A program made the position numbers and the translations under genes. This document shows, one piece after another, positions 27,971-36,555 of a stretch of DNA of 64,000 nucleotides; within the stretch, counting starts at the first letter, position 1; every line of letters begins with the position of its first letter. The notes under the pieces were generated by a model. The model ran no database searches. It had not been told where the DNA came from and worked only from the letters and a program-made list of their open reading frames with translations. The stretch is from Demequina lutea (GTDB taxonomy: Bacteria > Actinomycetota > Actinomycetes > Actinomycetales > Demequinaceae). The stretch is from NCBI RefSeq assembly GCF_013409005.1, contig NZ_JACBZO010000001.1, forward strand, positions 62,001 through 126,000, written 5' to 3'.

Positions 27971-29272
27971 TTAAGCCAAGGCCTCCGCCCGTACCAACGC
28001 AAGCCGCTCCTCGATCTCCAGCCTGCGCGCCTGCGACAAACTCGCGGCGTCGGCGAACGAGTCGAAGCGAGCAACGGCGTCGGCGACTCGAGCGATGATG
28101 TCGCGATAACCGGCGACGCCCGCGCGATCGCCGAACACCTCGAGGTCGGCCGCGGTGATGTGCTCGAACTTCCCCTCGACCGACATGAGGTGGCGCGAGA
28201 CCCACTGGCTGGTGGGATTGTAGGCGAATGTCACGTCGTAGGCGGGAGCGAGACGCCACGTGCCGTCCGCCTCCATGAGGAACGACAGGTTCTTGGTGTG
28301 GTCGTCGTTGTTGGACGCGAGAACGTTGAACACGACGCGCCTGAACGCCTCCTCGCGGTCGTCGATGCCCAGGCTGGCCATGGTGGTGAAGTAACTCGCG
28401 TAGTCGTTCACGCCCACGGCGTTGAAGTCCAGGGCGCCGATGCCGCACAGGGTTTGCATGTGGAGTCGCTCACCGTCGGTGCCAGGGCGGTCGAAGCGGC
28501 GGGTCACAAAGTGCGCCCGCCCGCCCTCCTCGAGCAGCTCGGTGGGGGCCATATCGATTCCGGCCTCGCGCGCCATGAGCGAGTACGCATATTCGGTGCG
28601 GCCGTACTCGGCGCCCTTTCCCAACTGGTGGTCGGTGCCCACTCCGTCAAATTTGAGGAGCCACTGCTCGTATCCGTGTGGCGTCTGGAGTCCTCCCGCC
28701 GTCATCTCGCCGGTGGTGCGGTTCCACGCGATCACGGCCTTGGCCCTCGCGCCTCCCGCCGACGTGCCGACCGCGAGCAGGTGGTTGAGGGCGTCGGTGC
28801 GTGTGCCTGGTGTGCCGAGGTCGCCCTGGACCGCACGCCGTGCCGCCTCGACCAGTTCGTTCATCTCAAGAGAGGTGGGCAGGTCGTGCGGAGAGTGGTC
28901 GGGCGTGAACGTCAGCGCGCCCATCCCGCGCGCGCCCACGTAGGCGAGCCGGTCGACCGGGGCGATCTGGTCGGGCGCGACTCCCTCGCGGGCGAGCACC
29001 GCGTCGACGATGCCGTTGCCAAAGGCGTCGGGCAGGCTGTCCGCGATCATCGGCGGCAGGTCGTGGAAGGTCTCCCTGTTGAGGCCCGGAAATGTGAATG
29101 GAGACCGGGCCTGGGCGAGCGGCATGAGGAGCGGAGAGAGCTCGATGCCTGAGTGGACCCAGGCGGGGTCGTACTGGAAGGCGTAGCCGCGCCTGGTCGA
29201 CGAAGGGCCGACGGCGCCGACGCTGCGGCCGAACGCCTCGACGCGCAGCAGGTCAACGTGGCGGTAGGTCAT
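27971..29272 (-). CDS. hipA: HipA-family Ser/Thr kinase toxin
   Basis: This 433-residue kinase is of the HipA type, whose members phosphorylate aminoacyl-tRNA synthetases or other targets and halt growth. A HipA N-terminal subdomain (about 1-110) is followed by the kinase core. The P-loop-like region is GTSAGGARAKAVIAW, the catalytic motif NVLASNNDDHTKNLSFLM and the metal-binding motif LAPAYDVTF. All key residues look intact, so an active kinase is expected. The ATG overlaps the stop of its XRE partner by four bases. The target is not predictable from the sequence. Confidence 0.92.
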   Translation of the reverse strand: MTYRHVDLLRVEAFGRSVGAVGPSSTRRGYAFQYDPAWVHSGIELSPLLMPLAQARSPFTFPGLNRETFHDLPPMIADSLPDAFGNGIVDAVLAREGVAPDQIAPVDRLAYVGARGMGALTFTPDHSPHDLPTSLEMNELVEAARRAVQGDLGTPGTRTDALNHLLAVGTSAGGARAKAVIAWNRTTGEMTAGGLQTPHGYEQWLLKFDGVGTDHQLGKGAEYGRTEYAYSLMAREAGIDMAPTELLEEGGRAHFVTRRFDRPGTDGERLHMQTLCGIGALDFNAVGVNDYASYFTTMASLGIDDREEAFRRVVFNVLASNNDDHTKNLSFLMEADGTWRLAPAYDVTFAYNPTSQWVSRHLMSVEGKFEHITAADLEVFGDRAGVAGYRDIIARVADAVARFDSFADAASLSQARRLEIEERLALVRAEALA

Positions 29273-29622
29273 GGGGAGGTCTTGCTCCCCGATGCGCGCC
29301 GTCCCGATGCGCGCCGTCCCGATGCGCGCTGCGGCTGCTTGCGACCTTCGCGAAGCTGGAGCAGATCGAAGGGGCCGATCTCGGGTTCGGGCTCAAGAGA
29401 TGCGAGCCAGTCCTGCTTGCCCAGCGCCCGCGCCACCCGCACGAAGGTCTTGAGCGTCGAGCCGTTCCCGTGTTCTAGCCCCTTCACAGCGCCGAGCGAG
29501 ACGTTGGCGTTGCGCGCGAGGTCGGCCTGGCCGAGGTCCCGCGCGAGGCGCGCGCGCTTGACCTGCGCGCCGAGTTCCTGCTCCCAGTCGGTGGTAGACG
29601 CGAAGTCTTCTTGCATGGCCAT
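29269..29622 (-). CDS. hipB: HipB-like XRE antitoxin
   Basis: This 117-residue helix-turn-helix protein has its HTH at about 25-80 (ARLARDLGQADLARNANVS, then GAVKGLEHGNGSTLKTFVRV), the layout of HipB antitoxins that bind both operator and HipA. Its C-terminus ends in RASGRRASGRRASG, generated by a 15-base tandem repeat (29288-29330). It is co-translated with hipA. Palindromic AT-rich sequence overlaps the start, consistent with autorepression. Confidence 0.9.
   Translation of the reverse strand: MAMQEDFASTTDWEQELGAQVKRARLARDLGQADLARNANVSLGAVKGLEHGNGSTLKTFVRVARALGKQDWLASLEPEPEIGPFDLLQLREGRKQPQRASGRRASGRRASGSKTSP
29288..29330 (-). repeat. 15-base in-frame tandem repeat in hipB
   Basis: The plus-strand unit CCCGATGCGCGCCGT occurs twice, followed by a partial third copy, encoding repeated RRASG at the antitoxin C-terminus. 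Confidence 0.9.
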
Positions 29623-29623
29623 A

Positions 29624-29680
29624 GTTATGACTATAACAGGCTTAGAGCGTTACTAATAGTCAATACTCTGACTGTTATGT
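29624..29680. promoter_or_regulatory. Candidate HipB operator and promoter
   Basis: GTTAT-GACT-ATAAC (29624-29637) is a palindrome two bases from the hipB start. A related TGACTATTAGTAAC-like site lies on the minus strand around 29650-29663, and GACTGTTATG follows near 29670. The stretch is strikingly AT-rich for this genome, as expected for an autoregulated toxin-antitoxin promoter. Confidence 0.55.
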
Positions 29681-29690
29681 TCGTGCGGTT

Positions 29691-30422
29691 TCAGCGGTCT
29701 CCAGCAAAGTCCCTCAAGAACTGGGCGTCTCGCACGTATCCCTCGGCGCCTCTCAGCAGGTCGGGCCTGCCGAGTTCGACGGCCTTGCCGATCGACATCT
29801 CCGCGAGATCGTAGAGCCGAACAATCGCGACTCGAAGCACGTCGCCCCACGTCGCCTCGGACGCGTATGCCCGCAGGATTAGCTCGACCCGGCGCCGCGC
29901 GTCGTCCATGCCGGGGGCGCCCTCGGGCGTCGCCGCCGTAAGCGGCACGATGCGCGTCGCGAAGTACGCGACGTCCCACAGCCGCGGCCCCGGCGAGCAG
30001 AAGTCGAAGTCGATCGCCCCCACGATCGCGCCGTCGGCGAAGGCAAGGTTGTGGGGCGCGAAGTCGCGATGGCAGATGACCTCGGACGGCAGCCGTGGCG
30101 GGGTTTGCCACACCGCCCCTTCGGTATCAAAGCCGACGCTCGCGTCGTGAAGCTGGCGCAGTCGCCTCGCGCCGTCCTCGAGAAGGGCATCGGCCCAGAC
30201 CCAATTGGGAAGCGGGTACAGCGGGACCTCGCCCTCGACCAACGACAGCCGTTCGCGATCGCCTTCGATGCCGAGCGGCCGCGGCACCCAGTCCACTCCG
30301 GCACGCGCGAGGTGGTTGAGGAGGCGGTGAACGGTCGGGGTCCAAGGCCCGGCCTGGCGCAGCACCGTGTCGCCGTCGCGGACCACCGCGTTCATGTTGC
30401 CGCCGGGGAGTTCGCCGTTCAT
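29691..30422 (-). CDS. Aminoglycoside phosphotransferase (APH)-fold kinase
   Basis: This 243-residue member of the APH/choline kinase fold has the catalytic Brenner-type motif VICHRDFAPHNLAF and the metal-binding IVGAIDFDFCSPGPRLWDVA. The N-terminal lobe is shortened. The start at ATG 30422 removes an upstream frame with no similarity. The family includes antibiotic, homoserine and choline kinases; this divergent member cannot be called a resistance enzyme from sequence alone. It stands between the hipBA promoter and a membrane protein gene on the same strand. Confidence 0.85.
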   Translation of the reverse strand: MNGELPGGNMNAVVRDGDTVLRQAGPWTPTVHRLLNHLARAGVDWVPRPLGIEGDRERLSLVEGEVPLYPLPNWVWADALLEDGARRLRQLHDASVGFDTEGAVWQTPPRLPSEVICHRDFAPHNLAFADGAIVGAIDFDFCSPGPRLWDVAYFATRIVPLTAATPEGAPGMDDARRRVELILRAYASEATWGDVLRVAIVRLYDLAEMSIGKAVELGRPDLLRGAEGYVRDAQFLRDFAGDR

Positions 30423-30453
30423 GGAGGACAGCCTAGGTCGACCCCGGCCGCGG

Positions 30454-31221
30454 CTACTCCGCAGGAGCAGGCGGCGCGTTTTCGACGGCACGGATGGCCG
30501 CGGCGCCGTCGGCGAGTAGCACACGGTCTTCGGGGTGGGTCCTGAAGTGCTCGACGATGGCGGCGACCAGGTTGGGGTCCGAGCCGATGTAGACACCGCG
30601 GAGTAGGACCGTCGGGCCACTCGCGACGCTGAAGACGACCAACGGTCCCGAAGGTATCGTCATCGCCGACGCGCCTTGGAGTTCATCCCAAGAGATCGCC
30701 ACCCGTCCGCCATTCCGCACGCCGGAGAGCCCCCGCTCCGACACAGCGAGGCCAACGGGCAAACGCAACTGTCGAATGAGTTTGGTGAGCCGGATGAGCA
30801 TGTAGACCGAAACAATCCCCATGGCGAACGCGGTGATGTCGGGGATGCCCACTGAACTCTTGCGGGTGATGCGCATATCGAGCGCCATCAGGGCCCCGGG
30901 TATCAGGCCGAGGCACACGTAGAGCCAGTACGTCCCAGCGAGGCGCGCGCGGGGGACGAAGCAAAGGACTCCACCGGAACGGACGCGAATCGCACCGCCG
31001 TGTACCTCACTCGCTGCTGCAAGCATGGCGAACACGAGGGCGCCGAGGGTGAGGGAGAAAGCCACAAACGCGCCTTGTCTCGCCACCCCGTCTTGAATGA
31101 GGCCTGCGAGGAAGACTGCAACCGCGACCGCCCCGTAGGCGACAAGCCGCCCGCGTCGCATCGGCTTGGTGGGTGCGGTGCTCTCCGCCTCGATGCGCGG
31201 AGACAAAAGAACCGACGTCAC
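30454..31221 (-). CDS. Membrane protein of unknown function
   Basis: I do not recognise this family. The 255 residues contain four hydrophobic segments, two at about 28-70 (YGAVAVAVFLAGLIQ and FVAFSLTLGALVFAMLAA) and two at about 97-145 (TYWLYVCLGLIPGALMAL and ITAFAMGIVSVYMLI). A soluble C-terminal 100 residues follows, with beta-rich spacing (GLAVSERGLSGVRNGGRVAI, then SWDELQGA) reminiscent of bacterial PH-like domains. The APH-fold gene follows 31 bases downstream, so the two may be co-transcribed. Confidence 0.75.
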   Translation of the reverse strand: MTSVLLSPRIEAESTAPTKPMRRGRLVAYGAVAVAVFLAGLIQDGVARQGAFVAFSLTLGALVFAMLAAASEVHGGAIRVRSGGVLCFVPRARLAGTYWLYVCLGLIPGALMALDMRITRKSSVGIPDITAFAMGIVSVYMLIRLTKLIRQLRLPVGLAVSERGLSGVRNGGRVAISWDELQGASAMTIPSGPLVVFSVASGPTVLLRGVYIGSDPNLVAAIVEHFRTHPEDRVLLADGAAAIRAVENAPPAPAE

Positions 31222-31324
31222 GATTGACCCCCAAGCACCCGCTGTTCACACCACCGTGAAACTCGAGCCAAATCTAGCGGCCGCGACCGCCTGGCGCCAA
31301 CGTGGTGAATGCCTGCGGAGGTCC

Positions 31325-31402
31325 CCGTCTACCTAAATGCAGGCTCGTCGGCCACGAGTTCCAGCAGATGCGGCGCCGCCGAGTCCGCCCCGGCCCTGCG
31401 GC
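31325..31402 (-). pseudogene. Partial duplicate of the lysR 3' end
   Basis: About 78 bases closely match the end of the neighbouring lysR gene (31606-31683), with roughly ten mismatches by eye. Translated, it gives AGADSAAPHLLELVADEP and a stop, as in LysR. Nothing upstream in frame resembles LysR, so it is a non-functional relic of a tandem duplication or of a second, deleted regulator. It lies in the 388-base gap between the membrane protein gene and lysR. Confidence 0.75.
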
Positions 31403-31492
31403 TCGACAGCGCAGAACCCGTCGACGAGCTCGTGGCTAGGGCGTTGGAGTGGAACCCGGCGGCGTAGCGTTCGGTCTCAACGCCAGCGCCCC

Positions 31493-31543
31493 GTGAGTAC
31501 CTGAGTGCTCCAGATTCGTCGAGCAGAGCACTCATGTACTCAC
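31493..31543. terminator. Long inverted repeat downstream of lysR
   Basis: GTGAGTACCTGAGTGCTC (31493-31510) pairs with GAGCACTCATGTACTCAC (31526-31543), 17 of 18 bp around a 15-base loop. It lies 67 bases past the lysR stop and can act as its terminator, though it also sits between the lysR 3' end and its partial copy. Confidence 0.6.
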
Positions 31544-31609
31544 AAGGCGCCGGCCGCGATTAGGCGTCGGCCGCTAGGCGCTCCTAGGCGCCACGATCGC
31601 GGCCGCCGT

Positions 31610-32497
31610 CTACCTACACGCGGGCTCGTCCGCCACCAGCTCCAGCAGATGAGGCGCCGCCGAGTCCGCCCCCGCCTTGCGCGACTGGACCACCGAGACC
31701 TCCCAGCGCGGAGCGTCGTGCGGCAGGGCCACCGTGACCAGGCGCGCGGCCTGCGGCTTGTTGGACACGTGGCGAGGCACAATCGCCACTCCAAGGCCGC
31801 GGTCAACGAAGTCGAGCAGCGTATGGACGTCGCTCACCTGGAAGCGCACGCGCCGCATGAGCCCGCGCGCCTCGAAGGCCGCATCGGTGAGCGGCCGGAC
31901 TCCCCAAGTGGGGTCGAAGTCCACGTGGTCCTCGACGGCGAGGGCCTCCCACGAGGCGACCGCGACGTCGGCCAAGGCATGATCGCCGGGGCACACGAGC
32001 ACGAGGTCCTCGTGGCCCAGCACCTGATGCGGCAGCGTGCCCAGGTGTGAGGCGGCCGCCACGAACGCGACGTCGAGCGCGTCGGCGCGCAGCGAATCGA
32101 TGAGCTCATGCGAACCCGCCTGCCGGAACTGGATCTCGACCTGAGGGTGGCGTCGGTGAAAGCGGTCGATGAGCGCGGTCGCGTCGATTACGCCGAGGCA
32201 TTGTTCGGTGCCGATGCGCAGGGTGCCCGAAACCTGTCGCGTCGCGTGGACGACGGCGTCGCGCGCGGCCCGCTCCTGGTCGAGCATCGCGCGGGCGTGC
32301 GGGAGGAGCGCGAGGGCGGCGTCGGTGGGCTCGACGCGACGGGTGGTGCGCGTGAACAGCGACGCGCCAAGCTCTTGCTCAAGGCCGCGAATACCTGCGG
32401 AAAGGCCGGACTGCGACACCCCCATGAGTTGGGCCGCGCGCGTAAAGTGGCGCTCATCGGCGAGTGTCACCAAGTACTCCATCTGCCGCAATTCCAT
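31610..32497 (-). CDS. LysR-family transcriptional regulator
   Basis: This 295-residue regulator has an N-terminal winged HTH (MELRQMEYLVTLADERHFTR, then SQSGLSAGIRGLEQELGASL) and a LysR substrate-binding domain (about 90-290). The ATG at 32497 has AGGAG six bases upstream. It diverges from two aldo-keto reductase genes that it probably regulates. The effector is unknown. Confidence 0.93.
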   Translation of the reverse strand: MELRQMEYLVTLADERHFTRAAQLMGVSQSGLSAGIRGLEQELGASLFTRTTRRVEPTDAALALLPHARAMLDQERAARDAVVHATRQVSGTLRIGTEQCLGVIDATALIDRFHRRHPQVEIQFRQAGSHELIDSLRADALDVAFVAAASHLGTLPHQVLGHEDLVLVCPGDHALADVAVASWEALAVEDHVDFDPTWGVRPLTDAAFEARGLMRRVRFQVSDVHTLLDFVDRGLGVAIVPRHVSNKPQAARLVTVALPHDAPRWEVSVVQSRKAGADSAAPHLLELVADEPACR

Positions 32498-32599
32498 TAA
32501 GCACTCCTGGTTGTGGAAGTCATCAGTCACAATCGTTGGACTTCTAAGTTACTCCTTCGTATGCTCAAAGGGAACCCGAACCTATTTCTGGAGGTCACC
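32498..32599. promoter_or_regulatory. lysR-aldo-keto reductase divergent promoter
   Basis: This 102-base divergent region holds GAAGTC (32516-32521) and its inverted partner GACTTC (32539-32544) around a 17-base centre, a possible LysR-type binding site. The AKR ribosome binding site GGAGG ends it. Confidence 0.45.
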
Positions 32600-33493
32600 G
32601 TGCGCGAACGCACTATTGGAAGCCACACTGTCTCGGCCATCGGCCTGGGCGGCATGCCCATGTCGATCGAGGGCCGCCCCGACAGGGCGCAGGCCATCGC
32701 GACCATTCACGCCGCGCTCGACGCCGGCGTCACCTTCATCGACACCGCGGACAGCTACCACCGCGACGCGGGCGAGGTGGGTCACAACGAGCTGCTCATC
32801 GCCGAGGCCCTGCGCTCCTACGGTTCCGACACCTCCGGCATCCTGGTGGCCACCAAGGCCGGCCACTTGCGCCCCGGCGACGGCAGCTGGACCCAGAACG
32901 GCGACCCCGCGTACGTGAAGGCGGCCGCCAAGGAGTCGGCCAAGCGCCTCGGCGTCGAGGCAATCGCGCTCTTCCAGTTCCACCGCCCCGACCCCAAGGT
33001 TCCCTACGCCGATTCGGTGGGCGCCGTGGTCGAGCTGCTCGACGAGGGCGTCATCGAGATGGCGGGCATCTCCAACGCCAACCCGGACCAGATCCGCCTC
33101 GCGAATGAACTTCTCGGCGGACGCCTCGTGAGCGTCCAGAACCAATTCTCCCCCGCCTTCGTCTCCTCGTACCCCGAGCTCGAGTTGTGCGCCGAGATGG
33201 GCATCGCCTTCCTGCCGTTCAGCCCGCTCGGCGGCATTTCGCGCGCCCGAGCCGTGGGAGAGAACCACAAGGCCTTCCAGCAGGTCGCCGATGCCCACGG
33301 AGTCTCCCCCCAGCGCGTCACCCTCGCGTGGGAGCTCGCACTTGCGCCCATCGTCGTCCCCATCCCCGGCGCCTCCAAGCCCGCCTCCGTCATCGACTCC
33401 GCGCAGGCACCCGACCTGGCGCTCACGGCCGAAGAGGTCGCGCTCCTCTCCGCAGTGTTGAATCAGCGCAGTACTGAAGGGCTAACCGAGTGA
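32600..33493 (+). CDS. Aldo-keto reductase
   Basis: This cytosolic NADPH-dependent oxidoreductase of the AKR superfamily has 297 residues in a TIM barrel. The catalytic tetrad is visible: D and Y in FIDTADSYHRD, K in LVATKAGH and H in LFQFHRPDP. The NADP-binding C-terminal loop is PIPGASKPASVIDSAQA. The start is GTG at 32600, five bases after GGAGG. A second AKR overlaps its stop by four bases. Confidence 0.93.
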   Translation: MRERTIGSHTVSAIGLGGMPMSIEGRPDRAQAIATIHAALDAGVTFIDTADSYHRDAGEVGHNELLIAEALRSYGSDTSGILVATKAGHLRPGDGSWTQNGDPAYVKAAAKESAKRLGVEAIALFQFHRPDPKVPYADSVGAVVELLDEGVIEMAGISNANPDQIRLANELLGGRLVSVQNQFSPAFVSSYPELELCAEMGIAFLPFSPLGGISRARAVGENHKAFQQVADAHGVSPQRVTLAWELALAPIVVPIPGASKPASVIDSAQAPDLALTAEEVALLSAVLNQRSTEGLTE

Positions 33494-34422
33494 AGACCTA
33501 CAACCTCCCAGGCATCGACGTCCCCGCATCGAACGTCGCTCTCGGCCTGATGCGCATCCAGGACAAGACCGACCAGGAGGTGCGCACCCTGGTGCACACC
33601 GCCCTCGACGCGGGCATCACGGTCATGGACCATGCAGACGTCTACGGCTCCACCCTGCACGGATGCGAGGTTCGCTTCGCCGAGGCCATGAAGCTCACGT
33701 CCTCCCAGCGCGAGGCCATGGTGATCCAGTCCAAGGCGGGCATCGTCCGCGAGGGCCCGTACTTCGACTTCTCGTCCGAGCACATCGTGGCTTCGGTCGA
33801 CGCGTCGCTCAAGGCGCTCGAGACGGACTACCTCGACCTGTTGCTCCTGCACAGGCCCGACGCCCTGGTGGAACCGGAGGACGTCGCGAAGGCTTTCGAT
33901 GAGCTCGGGGCAGCAGGCAAGGTGCGCGCGTTCGGTGTCTCGAACCACACGCCCGGCCAGATCGACCTGCTACGCAAGTTCGTGAAGCAGCCGATCGTCG
34001 CCAACCAGGTGCAGTTGTCCGTCACCCACGCACCGATCATCGCTCAGGGCACGGCCATGAACATGGCGGGAGTCGACCAGTCGATCTCGCTCGACAACGG
34101 CATCGTCGACTACTGCCGCCTGCACGACATCACGCTCCAAGCGTGGTCGCCGTTCCAGGCGGGCTTCTTCACGGGCCCATTCCTCGGCAACCCCGAGTAC
34201 GTCGAACTCAACGCCGTGATCGACCGCCTGGCGGAGAAGTACGGCGTCCCCGCGCTCGCGATCGCGACGGCGTGGATCACGCGGCACCCCGCTCACTGGC
34301 AAGTGGTCATCGGCACCACGACGCCCGAGCGCGTCGCGGCCGCCGCTCAGGGATCCGAGATCCCGCTCACGCGCTCCGAGTGGTACGAGATGTTCAGGGC
34401 CGCGGGCTACCAAGTCCCGTAA
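33490..34422 (+). CDS. Aldo-keto reductase, YdhF-like
   Basis: This second AKR (310 residues) is translationally coupled to the first (GTGA overlap). Tetrad residues are in VMDHADVYGS, VIQSKAGI and LLLHRPDALVEP. Overall it resembles the YdhF/COG4989 group. The pair may act on the same or sequential carbonyl substrates under the divergent LysR regulator. The substrate is unknown. Confidence 0.92.
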   Translation: MKTYNLPGIDVPASNVALGLMRIQDKTDQEVRTLVHTALDAGITVMDHADVYGSTLHGCEVRFAEAMKLTSSQREAMVIQSKAGIVREGPYFDFSSEHIVASVDASLKALETDYLDLLLLHRPDALVEPEDVAKAFDELGAAGKVRAFGVSNHTPGQIDLLRKFVKQPIVANQVQLSVTHAPIIAQGTAMNMAGVDQSISLDNGIVDYCRLHDITLQAWSPFQAGFFTGPFLGNPEYVELNAVIDRLAEKYGVPALAIATAWITRHPAHWQVVIGTTTPERVAAAAQGSEIPLTRSEWYEMFRAAGYQVP

Positions 34423-34442
34423 TCCGCCGCTCGCGCCGGTAG

Positions 34443-34542
34443 TGGGTCACCACGCACCCGCTTCGCGGCCGCGCGCGCGGTAGTGGGTCATCAGGTACCC
34501 GATGTCGACCAAAGCGGGCGCGAGTGGGTCATCAGGTACCCG
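34443..34542 (+). repeat. Second phased repeat family, cluster G (three plus copies)
   Basis: Three copies of the 18-base element TGGGTCAYCANGTACCCG lie at 34443-34460, 34484-34501 and 34525-34542, spaced exactly 41 and 41 bases, with unrelated linkers. They begin 21 bases after the aldo-keto reductase stop. Confidence 0.87.
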
Positions 34543-34621
34543 ATTGCGAAGCGATGTCAGCGCACGCGGCTCCTGCTGAACCGGCCGCACTGCACGCAGG
34601 CTGAACTGCCAGCAGTGCCAA

Positions 34622-34658
34622 AAAGGAAGGGCCACGCCAATGGCGTGGCCCTTCCTTT
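34622..34658. terminator. Bidirectional hairpin terminator
   Basis: AAAGGAAGGGCCACGCCA is followed one base later by its exact complement ending in CCTTTCCTTT-like TTCCTTT, an 18-bp palindrome with A and T tracts at both feet. It separates the convergent aldo-keto reductase and histone-tail-like genes and suits both directions. Confidence 0.9.
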
Positions 34659-34695
34659 GCGACTCGGGGTCGCGTGGTCTTCTTACTGCAGGGTG

Positions 34696-35868
34696 CTACT
34701 CGCCGGTCTTCTTGGCCGAGGGCTTCCGGGCGGCTGGCTTTGACGCTGCCGTCTTTGATGCTGCCGGCTTGCGCGGCGCGCGTGGCTTCTTGGCTGCGGC
34801 AGGAGCGGGAGCGTCGTCCGGCGTCCCGCCCTCGTCCTCCCACACGTCTTCGGCATCGTCAAGGGTGTCGGCAAGCCCCATGGCGGCACGATGACGCGCA
34901 GCCTCGACGTTCGCCCTGAGGCGCTCCGATTCGCTGACCGCGGTGGCGCGGGCCTTCTCTACGACGGGCCCGGCAACTCCCTTTGCACGCTCGACAACGG
35001 GCGTCGCGGCGTCCTTGGCCCTGGTGGCCGCGGTAGACGCGGCGACCACTGCCTTGTCGACGTACGGAGTCGCTTGTGCCCTGGCCTTGTCAACGTACGG
35101 AGTCGCCTGCTCCTTCGCCTTATCGACATAGGGGCCGGCCTGCTCCGCGAGCTTCTTGGCCTCCGCAACCGTGGCGTCCTTGGCCTTCGCGTAGGTGGGG
35201 CCGGCCTGCTCGGCGACCACGGTCGCTGCGGAGGTTACCGCCTCGGCCGCGCGCTTCGCTGCAGCGGCGGTAGCATCGGCCGCCTTGTTGACGTCGCGAC
35301 GTAGGCGCGTGGGGAAGTCGTCTTCGCCCTCAAATTCCCATTCGTCATCGTCGCCGGCCCACCCATCCTTGGCGGGGTTGCGCTTGGCCCACATCACGAG
35401 CGCGGCACCGGCAGCACCGGCGATCAGCACGGGGACGAGCACCTTGGCCAACGTCGAACCGCCCTTGCGCGGTGCGTCGTATTCGTCTTCTTCCGCGGCG
35501 CGATCGAATGCGGAGAGCACGGCGGGGATCGCGGCGCCCACGATCGCGCCTTGAGCAACCTCGACCCAGTGTTCGGCCTTGGTTCCGGCCTTCTTCACGT
35601 AGGGCTTGGCCTTCTTGGCGGCGGTGTGCACCGCCTGCTCCGCGCGGGGTGTTGCCCATTCCTTCGCTTCTGACCAAGTGGTCTCCACGCGAGGGGCCGC
35701 CCATTCCTTGGCGTTCCTCACGCGAGGCTCCGCCCACTCCCTCGCCGTGCGCGCGGCCTTGCCCGCAGCGTCGGCGGCACGCTCGGCCGCGTCGCGCGCG
35801 GTCTCCGCAGCGTCTATGGCTTGCTTGCGGTACTTTTCGGCATCCGTGCCGTCCCAGCGTCGCTGCAT
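34696..35868 (-). CDS. Ala/Lys-rich membrane-anchored protein with histone-H1-like tail
   Basis: I recognise no family. The 390 residues divide into an Ala-rich helical N-terminus with WAxPR repeats (AREWAEPRVRNAKEWAAPRV), one hydrophobic segment near 125-145 (KVLVPVLIAGAAGAALVMWA), an acidic patch (WAGDDDEWEFEGEDDF), and a long amphipathic helical region. That region has near-repeats of YVDKAKEQATP. The tail is rich in KPAA/KKP motifs (KKPRAPRKPAASK), like eukaryotic H1 and actinobacterial HupB tails. GGGAGG precedes the ATG at 35868. A nucleoid- or envelope-tethering role is conceivable, but that is only inference from composition. Confidence 0.75.
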   Translation of the reverse strand: MQRRWDGTDAEKYRKQAIDAAETARDAAERAADAAGKAARTAREWAEPRVRNAKEWAAPRVETTWSEAKEWATPRAEQAVHTAAKKAKPYVKKAGTKAEHWVEVAQGAIVGAAIPAVLSAFDRAAEEDEYDAPRKGGSTLAKVLVPVLIAGAAGAALVMWAKRNPAKDGWAGDDDEWEFEGEDDFPTRLRRDVNKAADATAAAAKRAAEAVTSAATVVAEQAGPTYAKAKDATVAEAKKLAEQAGPYVDKAKEQATPYVDKARAQATPYVDKAVVAASTAATRAKDAATPVVERAKGVAGPVVEKARATAVSESERLRANVEAARHRAAMGLADTLDDAEDVWEDEGGTPDDAPAPAAAKKPRAPRKPAASKTAASKPAARKPSAKKTGE

Positions 35869-36009
35869 CGAAAGCCTCCCAAATAGCGGTTCACTGTCCA
35901 TACTGCCACTTGCCCAGGCCGAACGCGAGGCTCAGGTCCCGCGTGCGCCAACGGCGAACATGACCCTATGGGCCAGTCCGGACACCCCGAGGCATGCCAC
36001 AATGGCCGG

Positions 36010-36549
36010 ATGATCGCTACGTTGCAGACCACTGCGGGAGACATCCGCATCGAGCTCTATCCGAACCACGCGCCCGTGACCGTGGCCAACTTCACCGGCC
36101 TGGCCACCGGCGCCAAGGAGTGGAAGGACCCGATGACGGGTCAGCCCAGCTCCGACCCCTTCTATGACGGACTGGTGTTCCACCGCGTCATCGACGGATT
36201 CATGATCCAGGGCGGCTGCCCCGTCGGTACGGGAACGGGTGGCCCCGGGTATAACTTCGACGACGAGATCACCCCCGAACTGCGCTTCGACGGGCCGTAC
36301 ATCCTCGCCATGGCGAACGCGGGCAAGCGCCTCAACCCCATCACGGGCAAGCAGGGCGGCACCAACGGCTCGCAGTTCTTCATCACCTTGGGCCCCACGC
36401 CGCACCTCAACGGTGCGCACACCATCTTTGGCAAGGTCATTGACGACGAGTCGAAGGCGGTTGTCGACAAGATCGGCTCCACGCCAGTCGGCCGCGGCGA
36501 CCGTCCCGTCGAGGACATCATGATCACCGGCGTCACCGTCGAGGACTAA
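36010..36549 (+). CDS. Cyclophilin-type peptidyl-prolyl cis-trans isomerase
   Basis: This 179-residue cytosolic cyclophilin catalyses proline isomerisation during folding. The active-site sequence [17 protein letters not shown] and the [17 protein letters not shown] motif are intact. The ATG at 36010 gives [20 protein letters not shown], the usual actinobacterial PpiA N-terminus. The rhomboid gene follows six bases after the stop, so they are probably co-transcribed. Confidence 0.96.
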   Translation: MIATLQTTAGDIRIELYPNHAPVTVANFTGLATGAKEWKDPMTGQPSSDPFYDGLVFHRVIDGFMIQGGCPVGTGTGGPGYNFDDEITPELRFDGPYILAMANAGKRLNPITGKQGGTNGSQFFITLGPTPHLNGAHTIFGKVIDDESKAVVDKIGSTPVGRGDRPVEDIMITGVTVED

Positions 36550-36555
36550 GCGAGA

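Noticed and set aside
29691-30422. Antibiotic-resistance kinase call
   Set aside because: The APH fold is clear but shared by many unrelated kinases; nothing points to an aminoglycoside substrate.
31329-31535. 68-codon gene downstream of lysR
   Set aside because: Its only similarity is to the last residues of the adjacent LysR; it is better explained as a duplicated tail.
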